64,000 nucleotides of DNA from Larix kaempferi. Taxonomy: Eukaryota; Streptophyta; Pinopsida; Pinales; Pinaceae. The stretch is from assembly GCA_027924585.1 (NCBI GenBank), contig BSBM01000870.1, positions 4,773,001-4,837,000 on the forward strand. The letters run 5' to 3'. Under the pieces are notes generated by a model. That model was not told the DNA's origin, ran no database searches, and saw nothing but the letters and a program-made list of their open reading frames with translations. The position numbers were made by a program, and so were the translations under genes. Shown piece after piece: positions 10,380 to 20,072 of this stretch. How positions within the stretch are numbered: position 1 is the stretch's first letter; every line of letters begins with the position of its first letter.

Positions 10380-13044
10380 ATGGCAGCCTTGGAAGCAGCA
10401 ATGAAGAAGCACCACATCAGCCTAGATTCGTCTTCAGAATCTGCCTCTCATGGACATGCACTTTGTGCTTCTGGTTATTCTTATAATGCATCTTCTTCCT
10501 CTACTTCAAATGAATGGCTCATTGATTCGGGAACATCTTATCATATGGCTAAGGATCAAGCCATATTTTCTACTATGCATGAATGTAACACCAAACAAAT
10601 ATTTGTTGGCTATGATAGATCTCTAAGTGTTGTAGGAGCTGGAAGAGTTCAAGTAGTTAATGGTCATCTTAGTGATGTACTATGTGTTCCAAGAATTTCT
10701 TGCAATTTGTTATCAGTCTATTAGATCACTCATTCTGGTGAAGGCAAAACTATGACCTTTACACCTCACCAAGTTGTAATCAAGGATTTTAAAGATCCTC
10801 AACAGGTCCTAGCTACCAGAATTGTTGATGATATTACCAGGTTGTACAAGTTTAACAACTTTGGGTCATCACCTTTCCCTTCAGTTTTTGTTGCTCATAG
10901 TGATAACTTGAGAAAACTTTGGCATGAGCGATTTGGTCACTTAAATTATCGCTCATTGCAACAACTATGTAAAGAAAATATGGTGACAGGTCTTCCGATG
11001 GTATCTTGCAGGGATGGTGTTTGCTCCGGTTGTGTACTCGGAAAATATCATCAGGACAATTTTGACAAACATGCCTCTTGGCACGCCTCGGTTCCCTTGG
11101 AGCTTGTGCATAGTGACTTGTGTGGTCCTCTTCCATCTGCTTCCTTTTCTGGTTTCAAATATTTATTAAATTTCATTGATGATTATACCAGACGCACTTG
11201 GGTTTATTTCCTAAAACTTAGGAGCGAAGTATTTAACATGTTCTTGGCCTACAAGGCCCTTGTGGAAAAACAATCTGGTCATCAAAATATTAAGCTAAGA
11301 TCTCACAATGGAGGAGAATATGTTAACAATAAGTTCACTACTTTCTGCACTGAATAAGGCATCCAACAACAACACACTATTCCATATACACCACAACAAA
11401 ATGGTGTAGCTGAGCGGAAGAACTGCACTTTAAAAGAAATGGCTAATTGTATGATCCAGTCTAAGGGACTAAGTCTTCAATTTTGGGCTGAAGCCATTAA
11501 TTGTGCAAATTACAAAGTTAATCGCACCTCCACTAAAGAATTACAAGGTATAACACCGGAAGAAGCATGGAGTAAAACTAAACCTGATGTAAGTCACTTC
11601 CATGTGTTTGATAGTGAAGCATGGGCTCACATTCCGGATGAAAAACGGAAAGCATTGCATCCTAAAAGTGAAAAGTGCATATTTGTTGGATATTCTGAAG
11701 ATGTAAAAGGTTATAGACTTTTTCAACCACATTCTCATGATATAATCATTAGAAGATATGTTAAATTTGTTGAAAATCTCTTGGCCTGCGAGCCTAACTC
11801 GGCGATTGTGCCATCTTTGGCCTGCGAGCCTGATTCGGCGTTTGTGCCTTCTTCTTCTTCTTCCAACTTCCTTGACAGGTTTCCAACTCCAGTTTCTGAC
11901 GATGACAGTGAGGATGAAAATCCACCTCCGCTTACTCATGTTCCTCCAATTGCACTAGCACAAGTTCTTCCTCGATGGGTCTGTTCAACATGTGAAGCAT
12001 TTGGTGATCTTGCTAGTGATCCTAGAGATCAATGTCGAACATGTTCTCAGTTTCAGCGAGCCTCTTCTCTTTTGGCTCAAGTTTATGAGAATCATGATCC
12101 AAAAATTTTTGTAGAAGCTTCAGGGAATCCAGATTGGGATGTAGCAATGGATGAAGAATATCGTTCCTTAATGGAGAACAATACTTGGGATCTTGTACCT
12201 CTTCCAAAAGGAAGAAAACTTGTCAGATGTAAATGGGTCTACAGAACTAAGTATGCATCAGATGGAAGTGTTGAAAGACTTAAGGCAAGGTTAGTTTCCA
12301 AAGGTTTTTCCCAAGTTGAAGGGATTGACAACAATGAAACCTTTGCTCCTGTTGCAAAAATGAAGTCCATCCGCCTTGTTCTTTCCCTTGTAGCCTTACA
12401 CAACTGGGAATTCCATCAAATGGATGTCAAGTCTGCCTTCTTACATGGTGATTTACAGGAGGAAATTTACATGGAACAACCTCCTGGCTATGTTTAGAAT
12501 AACTCTAGCCTTGTCTGCCACCTTAAGAAATCCTTATATGGCCTTAAGCAAGCTCCTAGAGCTTGGTATGCCAAAATAGATAACTTTCTCCTTGACACTG
12601 GTTTTTCTAGATGCCATTCTGACCCCAATGTCTATACCAAGAAAGTAGGAAACAATCTCATCATACTTGTTCTATATGTTGATGACCTTATTCTTACTGG
12701 TAGTGACACTAAGCTTATAACCCATGTGAAATCCAGTCTTAAACAAAATTTTGAAATGTCATACTTAGGACGTTTGCATTATTTTCTTGGTCTCCAGGTC
12801 CTGCAAACCAAAGAAGGAATCTTTCTTTCTCAGTCTAAGTATGCTTGTGACCTTCTTCATCACTTTCACATGGAAGATTTTACACCAGCCCCTTCTTCCT
12901 TCCAGTCTGGGGTCAAACTTTCTACCACTTGTACTTCACCTGAAGTCGATGCCACCTTGTATCGTCAGCTTGTTGGTAGTCTCTTATACTTGACTCATTC
13001 CCGTCCTCACCTTTCCTTTGTCGTTGGTCGTGTTTCCCGTTACA
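10380..13044 (+). pseudogene. Pol pseudogene of element A (PR-INT-RT)
   Basis: A single frame carries protease (IDSGTSYHM, with the DSG active site, near 10525), the integrase HHCC zinc region (HERFGHL ... CSGCVLG), the integrase core and reverse transcriptase. In the core the second catalytic aspartate is replaced: RSHNGGE stands where unit 2 keeps RSDNGGE. RT has the YVDDL motif near 12676. In-frame stops lie at 10722, 11355 and 12495. The stops at 10722 and 12495 are shared with unit 2, while 11355 is private. The linker before RT has several cysteines in CSTCEAF and QCRTCSQF that probably arose by CpG decay of arginine codons. The frame runs into the solo LTR at 13045. Confidence 0.92.
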
Positions 13045-13502
13045 TGTTCGGATACACAGGGTACTACCAAAGGACCGAACACCAAGAGAAACCACTTCAC
13101 ACAAACAGATCACAGATCAACACACCGATGTTTTGACGTGGTTTAAACCCTCTTGAGGGAAACACTCCACGGCCCCAGCCAAATAGCTTCTATGGGACAA
13201 TTTATTATGCAAAGAAAGAAAGTTACAAATGAGCTTCTCATAATCGATCAACTAAACAATGACCCTCCATGCTCTTTAAATAGAGATCATGGACCAATCG
13301 GGTGTTAAGCCACGGATCAAGGTTAGGTTTGATCTAAGAGAAGTTGAGCTGTCGGATCACTCTATGTCGAGAACATATCGTGACCGTCGGATTAAGTATT
13401 TACAAATGCATACTAATGCATACTAAAGAAACACACTATCGTTGACAGATCTATTACACAAGTTGATCTTAACTAACTCCTAAGTGTCTAAATATCCTAA
13501 CA
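13045..13502 (-). mobile_element. Solo LTR joining elements A and B, unit 1
   Basis: The plus-strand ends tgttcggata and tatcctaaca are near-perfect inverted termini. The reverse orientation is chosen because the minus strand gives the usual copia LTR texture near its end (a gtgtttccctcaagagg-type stretch). The left flank is element A coding sequence right up to 13044 and the right flank is element B coding sequence from 13503. The 5 bp flanks (ttaca and tggcc) do not match. No primer site or polypurine tract adjoins it. It therefore looks like the product of recombination between two LTR insertions, one in A and one in B. Confidence 0.82.
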
Positions 13503-16328
13503 TGGCCAAGTCCTAATATGGACAAAGGGAAAGACCATAGATGATGCAGTTGTGATTGGAGAGCAAGAGTGATGTTTGTATAAATTAAAAGGACAACCTG
13601 AACATGCCATGGTGCATGAATCCATGGAGCCAAGTGAACTTTGGCATAGAAGACTTGCTCATATGCACTATAAGGCACTTCCAATTGCAAGCAAGGTTGT
13701 AGAGGGTCTTCCTGAAATCAAGACCAAACATGAATGTGTTTGCAAAGGATGTGCAAAAGGTAAGAATATTAAGAAGGCTTTCCCAAGCAGTGAAAGCAAG
13801 GAAAAAGATATCCTGGAAATCATCCACTCAGATGTATGTGGTCCTATGTCATCCAATTCTCTAAGTGGGTATGTTTACTATGTCTCATTTATTGATGACT
13901 TCTCTAGGAAGACTTGGGTATACTTCTTGAAAAACAAAGATGAGGTGTTTGATAAGTTCGAGGAATTCAAAACCTTGATGGGGAATCAAACTAACAAAAA
14001 GATCAAAACATTCAGATCCGACAATGGTGGAAATCCGACAATGGTGGAAAATTCACCTCAAGTGACTTCAAGAAGCTTTGTAGTGATTCAGGGATTAAGA
14101 GGGAGTTGACTGCTCCTTATAATCCTCAATAGAATGGAGTTGCAGAAAGGAAGAACAGAACATCATGGAAGCAACAAGGGCAATGCTGCATGACTAGGAT
14201 ATACCTATGCATCTATGGGCAGAAGCAGCTAGAACAGCTATATATGTGTAGAACAGAACACCCCACAAGATATTGGACAACAAGACACCAGAAGAGGTCT
14301 TTTCTGGTAAGAAACCTAAAGTCAGTCATCTCAGAATATTTGGTTGTCCAGTATACACTCATGTCCCAAAGGAAAAGAGGACCAAACTAGATCCTTCAGG
14401 AAAGAAGGGTATCTTTGTGGGTTACAGTGAAAGCTCAAAGGTTTACAGAATATACTTTCCAGGGTTTAAGAAGATTGATGTCAGCAGGGATGTAACATTT
14501 GATGAAAACTCAGCATTCATCAAATCAAGGAAGGCACCTATCGAAGTTTATGAAGAACATAAGGAAACTAGATTTCAAGACACTACCATGACTGAAGCAA
14601 TTCCAGAAGGTGTTCATGAGTTTGAATATCTGCAAAAACCTGTAGATCCACCCCGTGAGGATAACTCTCACAAGAGGAAACTTGCATGGGATAGAGAGCT
14701 CATTCAAGATGCAGAAATATTTGGCATTCCAGAAGGAGAACATAGAGCAGAAAAGAGAACCAGATCACATACCAGCTATGTTGCTTTACTCTGTGACATT
14801 ATGAACAAAGAACCTTCCAGTTATGAAGAAGCAGTGGAAAAGAAAGAATGGAAGGATGCCATGGTTGAGGAATACCAATCAATAATGAAGAATGATGTTT
14901 GGGATGTTGTCCCAAGACCTAAAGAGAAGTCTGTTGTGACTTCCAAATGGATCTACAAAATCAAGCATGCTACAGATGGCAGTGTAGAGAAATACAAAGC
15001 AAGATTCGTAGCTCGTGGCTTCTCTCAGAAAGAGGGAATAGATTATGACGAAACTTTTGCACCTGTAGCCAGGTATACTTCCATTAGAACAGTACTTTCC
15101 CTGGCTACAACAATGAAATGGAAAAAAACCCAGATGGATGTCAAGACTACTTTCTTGAATGGTGTAGTTGAAGAGGAAGTATACGTGGAGTAGCCACTTG
15201 GTTTTGAAATACACGACAGGGAGTCATATGTGTGCAGATTGAAGAAAGCCTTGTATGGCTTGAAGCAAGCTCCTAGAACTTGGTATGGTAGGATGGACAG
15301 TTTCCTATCTAGCTTGGGCTTTACCAAGAGTAAAGCGGATTCCAACCTCTACTACAAGGTTGAGGAAGGGAATCCTGTGATTCCACTCCTGTATGTGGAT
15401 GACTTATTTGTAACAGGAGATGACAGATTGATTGCAGATACTAAGAGGAAGCTTGCTATTGAGTTCGATATGAAGAGATTTGGGAATGATGCATTATTTC
15501 CTAGGTATGGAGGTGTGACATAATTCAGGTAGAATCTTCCTTGGTCAAGGGAAGTACATAGTAGATATTCTGAACAGATTTGGGATGATGGATTGCAAGG
15601 CCATGGCCACACCCATGGCATCGAATCTAAAGCTTCTATGTGATGCTTCATCTGATCTGGTTGAGGTCTCTATGTATTGTCAGATGATTGGGTCCTTGAT
15701 GTACCTGACAAAGACGAGATCAGATATTTGCTTTGCAGTGAAAACATTGAGCCAGTTCCTGATTGATCTGAGGAGTGTTCATCTGGTTGTTGTAAAGCAT
15801 GTTTTGAGGTTCCTGAAGGGTACAATGGATTATGGGCTCAAGTATGAAGCAAATCAAAAGTTTAACCTGCAGGGTTATGTTGATTCAGATTGGGCTGGCA
15901 GTGCTATAGATAGAAAGAGCACATCTGGGTGCTGCTTCAGTATGGGATTAGGTGTGATCTCTTAGTTCAGCAGGAAGCAGTCCTGCATGGCACTGAGTAC
16001 AGCTGAGGCAAAGTATGTTGCAGCCTGTTCAGCTAGTTGTGAGGTAGTATGGCTACGGAAGCTACTGTCTAAGTTATTTGATCTCCCATTGGATGCTACT
16101 TGTATAATCTGCGATAACCAGAGTTGTGCGAAGCTGTCTGAGAACCCAGTGTTTCATGATAGGTTGAAACACATAGATATCAAATATCACTATATCAGGG
16201 ATATGGTGCAGAGAGGAGCTGTGGAGCTCCTGTATGTTCTGATAGATGAGCAGATTGCAGATGTGCTGACGAAGCCACTAGCCAGGGTGAAGTTTGATTA
16301 CTTCAGGGAGAGGCTTGGTGTTCTTTAG
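13503..16328 (+). pseudogene. Pol pseudogene of element B (INT-RT-RNase H)
   Basis: The integrase zinc region (WHRRLAHMHY ... CKGCAKG), the core (IHSDVCGP, FIDDFSRKTW), RT (KARFVARGFSQKEG, LLYVDDLFVTG near 15390) and RNase H (YVDSDWAGS, STAEAKY, CDNQSC, all three acidic residues kept) are in order. A 16 bp tandem duplication at 14025-14056 wrecks the integrase core in this unit only. A stop at 15191 is shared with unit 2. A frameshift lies between about 15500 and 15585, and a private stop at 15963 replaces a tryptophan codon. The last recognisable residues are ERLGVL. Unit 2 reads on for IDDTLRKK. Confidence 0.9.
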
Positions 16329-16429
16329 ATCGATGACACTTCAAGGAAGAAGTGATAGACACATTTTTCGAAGCCATCCCTATCATGTTGGAAGGAGGAT
16401 TCTTCACATGGCTGTGGATGTAAGTGCTG

Positions 16430-16660
16430 GATGATGAGTATCAGGACGATGCTCCAGTTACTGCTCTGTATATGCATAGTTTTGATGCTGGATATGATCA
16501 GTTGGATCATTTATATTTGTATGTATGTACGCATCGTGTTGATGCTGGATATGATCAATTGGATCATTTATATGTATGTACGCATCATGTTGCATGCTGG
16601 ATATGATTGGTTGGATCATTTGTATGTATTTGTATATGCATCATGTTGGATGCTTGGACC
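16430..16660 (+). repeat. 57 bp minisatellite in 3' region of element B, unit 1
   Basis: Units begin gatgctggatatgatcag and contain the inverted arms atgatc and gatcat. There are about three units here, the last shortened, against four in unit 2. Full units are 57 bp, a multiple of three, and in one frame encode a peptide containing GYDQLDHLY. Confidence 0.8.
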
Positions 16661-16814
16661 ATGTATCTGTATCAGGTGGATACATTGTATGATCAAGTAG
16701 ATCATGTATGTTGATATGTATCATGTATTTGTATTTGTATCAGGCGGATACACTGTATGATCAGGTGGATCATGTATGATGATATGTATCAGGTAGATAC
16801 TTGGTGTGCATTAG

Positions 16815-17021
16815 GTGGATGCATTGTATGATCAGGTTGATCATGATGATGAGCTTCAGGATGTTGCTCCAGATGATATGTGCCAAGATGGTGCAAGTGA
16901 TGATGATCAATATGAACATGGGCATCAAGATGATGCTTCGTATGATGATGATCCGTTGGATCATGAGTATCAGTTTGATACTTGGAGGTCCGAGATGATA
17001 TGTGGCATGTTGCGCAAATAG
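16815..17021 (+). CDS. Small acidic ORF between pol and 3' LTR of element B
   Basis: The 68-codon frame starts MDALYDQVDHDDEL and is dominated by Asp, with Gln, Tyr and His, ending in SEMICGMLRK. It is open in both units, and the differences between the copies include several silent ones. A related motif (DDEYQDDAPV, against DDELQDVAPD) appears upstream at about 16427, so the peptide seems to have grown from repeated coding units. Copia elements normally have nothing but a short untranslated stretch here. It may be a chance frame through a repeat, and I assign no function. Confidence 0.3.
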   Translation: MDALYDQVDHDDELQDVAPDDMCQDGASDDDQYEHGHQDDASYDDDPLDHEYQFDTWRSEMICGMLRK

Positions 17022-17620
17022 CATGTAATCAGTCCTGGGAGATCTTGCCCATCGTGCTGCGGCACATAAATGTTCCTGGGGTACTCTTTCCAGTATTGCT
17101 ATGTAGTATGTAATCGGTCCTTAGATATACGATAGGCTGAGCTATGTGCTCGTAATCAGTCTTGGAATGAGGTATTACTATGTAGACATGTAATCAGTCC
17201 TGGAGATCCGAGAGGTTGACCTGTGTGCTCGTAAGTAGTCCTAGGATGCTCTTTAGAGATCTTGCCGTTCATGCTGCGGCACATAAATGTTCCTGGGATG
17301 CTCTTTAAAGGTTTTGTCTATCCACATGTAATCAGTCCTGGAGATCCGAGAGGTTGAGCTGTATGCTCGTAATAAGTCCTGGGATGCTCTTTAGAGATCT
17401 TGCTGGTCATGCTGCGGGACATAAATGTTCCTGGGATGCTCTTTTAAGGTATTGTGGAGGAGATGCATGTAATTAGTCCTGGGATATCTTGTCGTTCGTG
17501 CTTAGGCACATAAATGTTCCTGGGATACTCTTTCTGGTATTGCATCGGCACATAAAATTAGTCCTGAGAGGCCACCTCTATCAGACCATTCGCACAGATG
17601 ATGAAGACCTGCAGGTGGTG
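17022..17620 (+). repeat. Degenerate repeats in 3' region of element B, unit 1
   Basis: The word gtaatcagtcctgg and variants recur about nine times between 17025 and 17560, and ggcacataaatgttcctgg four times (near 17058, 17278, 17407, 17510). Together they form irregular units of roughly 100-160 bp. The region is non-coding and has a close counterpart in unit 2. Confidence 0.75.
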
Positions 17621-17797
17621 GGCCTACATCCAGTATGAAAAAGGACTCGCTCTATAGAACTTCCTATGATGAGTAGAGTCAGATATTGGTTGAGATAGCA
17701 GTAGCAGTGATGATGATGATAACGATGCATCGATGACGATGATCCCGGGAAGAAGACTTGTCTAGCAGAACTGTGTCGAGAAATACCTTCCTAGTTA

Positions 17798-17805
17798 AGA
17801 GGGAG
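17798..17805 (+). other. Polypurine tract of element B
   Basis: The purine run aagagggag lies immediately before the 3' LTR, the place where plus-strand DNA synthesis is primed. Confidence 0.75.
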
Positions 17806-18410
17806 TGTTGATGTATATGTAACTTCAGAATGTATTTCATCTATGTATTTCATATATATTTATTGTACCCTTTTAAGAGATGTGTTATTCCTCTATAAGG
17901 AAGTGTCGTCATGTGGATTGACAAGTGTCGCAAGTGTGTGTACTTGCAGATGGGTTATTAGACCGCCATGTGTGGGGTCAGCCCTAAAATATATATTATA
18001 TTGTGGATGTATCTAGATAGACAAGTTAGCCCCATAAGGTCACTGGGAAAATAGGTTAAGTATAAATAGAGATCGGGAGATCTCTATTTGGATCATTCAG
18101 AAAGACACACTTCTCTCACTTAGAAAGTGGTGCACTAGTGAGGAGGAGGATCATCTGCTCTAGGAGACTATCTCAAGTGTATTTTGGTTGTACTTTGGTT
18201 GAGCCATTGCTCTCTCTATCTCTGAGGAAGTTGTGGGGTTTTTCACCTTAGGGTTTTCCCCACAGAAACTCTGTGTCTCTTGTCTCTCATGCTTTTGATT
18301 CTTGTGATGCTTGTCATGCTTATTGTGATTGTTATGCATTGATATACTATATATGTTATTCTCTCAGTAAAGATCCAAGAGTATTGTGAATTAATGCTCA
18401 AAATTTAACA
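17806..18410 (+). mobile_element. 3' LTR of copia element B
   Basis: The LTR starts tgttgatgtatatgtaactt and ends caaaatttaaca. It resembles the LTR of element C in its first ~60 bp and around the TATA box, so B and C are members of related families. The right flank enters the gag of C at 18411 without a gap. Confidence 0.88.
18061..18068 (+). promoter_or_regulatory. TATA box of LTR B
   Basis: The octamer tataaata precedes gagatcgggagatctc, an inverted-repeat-rich stretch, at the usual mid-LTR position. Confidence 0.6.
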
Positions 18411-18951
18411 AGCATTCTTATCACAACCTACTGAAAGTGATAAGTTTCTTTCTAGCACAAATTCCTTGGATGAAATAATCCCATGACCTAGGAAGGCCAT
18501 TAAGAGTGGTCATTACCACTTCTCCATTCTCTATATCTTCCCCCACAACTTCAAGTTGTTCTTTTATATGGGAGACCCTTGAAAAATAATACTGCATGGT
18601 CTTTGCACTCTGGATCTTGACATTCTTTAGTTGATTCCTCAAGGTCATCTTATGATTTATGTTCTTCCCTTCAAATAGCTTGGTCAAGGAATCAAACATC
18701 TCCTTAGGTGTCTTTAGAGATGACACATGTGGTATGAGAAGGTATTTGATAGAATCAACAATGATTTTCTTAGCCTTGACCAAATTCTTTTTGTGTAAGG
18801 CCTTAGCCTCATCTCCCTCTGGAGCTGGAACCTCTTTACTTATGTAGGTGTCCAATTCAGTTTCTTCCAGGATTAACCCAATCCTATACTTCCATGCTCA
18901 GAATTTATCAGCCCCTTCAAGCTTATCCTCAAGCTTGGTGTGGTGAGACAT
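18411..18951 (-). pseudogene. Gag pseudogene of element C
   Basis: From the ATG at 18951 (MSHHTKLEDKLEG) the minus strand encodes the copia gag N-terminal region, including LDTYISKEVPAPEGDEAKAL, VDSIKYLLIPHVSSLKTPKE and GLPRSWDYFIQGI. A TGA at 18898-18900 shared with unit 2 interrupts it early. Two further stops (18423-18418) lie just before the junction, and the frame remains gag-like right up to 18411. The zinc knuckle would lie beyond the break and is missing. Confidence 0.85.
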
Positions 18952-19510
18952 GTTAATGAGAAACTCAAATGGAAATAAAGGATTTAGGTCTTACCACTTG
19001 ATTTGCTGAAAAACTAGATCTCGAGCTCGATTAGGCTTTGTTAGAGAAAACCTAAAAATTTAAACTTTGAATTTAGAAATTCTGAAAGGATAGAAAGATG
19101 CGCCTTGCTAAGCTGATCAAGTTAGTATACTTAGAATTTGAAAACTACAAAGTTTCACCCCTCAAAATTGCTTTTGAAACTTCCAGATTCACTAGAGAGG
19201 ACCTTGAATTAGGGTTTGAATTTCCCGGATCTTTACCCAACCAAAAAGTTCGATCCAAAGCTCTAAAATTCAATTTTTCAGAGGATCTTCCAGTTGTGGT
19301 CTCAGATTTGAGAAATTCCAATTTTTGCAGAAACCCTAAATTTTAGGTCAAAAACTCAAAGTGCTTAGAATTGAATTCTGCTTTGACAGAAAGACACGCC
19401 CTTGCAAGGAGACTCAATATAACCTCCTACCTTTGAATACATGTGAATAGAAACTCAAAAATCAACAAGCCCTAGCTTCCGCAGCTGCATGGTGTCTTCT
19501 TCTCAGGTTA

Positions 19511-19522
19511 GCTCTGATACCA
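19511..19522 (-). other. Primer binding site of element C
   Basis: On the minus strand the sequence is tggtatcagagc, a perfect 12 nt match to the plant initiator-Met primer site, directly next to the LTR. Confidence 0.9.
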
Positions 19523-20072
19523 TGTTAGATTTCGAGCATTAATTCAATATGATCTAGGATCTTATCTGAGAGAATAACAAGCATAGCATATCAATCATAA
19601 GAGACAAGCACAAGAGACAATAGACACAGACTTTCCTCAGGGAAAACCAAGAAGGTGAAAAACCCTGCAACTTCCTCAGAGATAGAAAGAGCAATGATAC
19701 AAAACCCAAGTACAAGAGATAGTCTCCTTAGCAGCTTCTCCTCCTCCACTAGTGCACATCAATCAATGAGAGAGATAGATGAGTAAGTGAATGATCAAAT
19801 AGAGTGACAACCTCACTCTATTTATACACAAATCGACTTACCTAATAACCTAACAGGGCTGACTTTTCTAGGATAGTGTAATAACCCATGGTAACCAACC
19901 TCAGGGCCGACCCCACACTTGGTGGTCTAATAACCCATCTTGTATAAGTTACGACACTTGCAACACTTGTAAATACAAATGACGACACTTCCGTACAGAG
20001 GAATAATAACCTCTCTATAGGGATACAATATACATATATGAAATACATTTCGAAGTTACATATACATAAACA
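19523..20072 (-). mobile_element. 5' LTR of copia element C
   Basis: On the minus strand the 550 bp LTR starts tgtttatgtatatgtaactt and ends gaaatctaaca. A TATA box (tataaata) lies at 19819-19826 on the minus strand. The distal edge borders the pyrimidine tract at 20073. Confidence 0.88.

Larger units (their letters stand above)
8875..13044 (+). mobile_element. Ty1/copia element A, 3'-truncated, unit 1
   Basis: In order the element has a 507 bp 5' LTR, a primer binding site, a leader with short repeats, a damaged gag with zinc knuckle, protease, integrase and reverse transcriptase. It ends at 13044 within the RT-RNase H linker, where a foreign solo LTR begins, and the 3' part, polypurine tract and 3' LTR are absent. 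The left flank interrupts the unknown gene fragment at 8874. The domain order PR-INT-RT is diagnostic of copia. Several stops make it non-autonomous. Confidence 0.93.
13503..18410 (+). mobile_element. Ty1/copia element B, 5'-truncated, unit 1
   Basis: The element begins in the segment just before integrase (frame reading VLIW, PKGKTIDDAVVIGEQE in the better unit 2 copy). It continues through integrase, RT and RNase H, then a repeat-rich 3' region, a polypurine tract and a 605 bp 3' LTR. Its 5' LTR, gag and protease are missing. The 3' LTR abuts gag of element C on the opposite strand, so B probably inserted into C. Confidence 0.9.
18411..20072 (-). mobile_element. Ty1/copia element C, 5' part only, unit 1
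   Basis: Read on the minus strand, this is a 5' LTR (20072-19523), a perfect primer site, a leader and the N-terminal part of gag. The element stops at 18411, where the 3' LTR of element B begins. Pol and the 3' LTR of C are absent from the window unit. It is head-to-head with B, giving an inverted pair of related LTRs at 17806-18410 and 19523-20072. Confidence 0.9.

Noticed and set aside
13045-13502. Possibility that this LTR is the 5' LTR of element B
   Set aside because: It is in the opposite orientation, has no primer site, is unlike LTR B at 17806-18410, and its right flank is already pol coding sequence.
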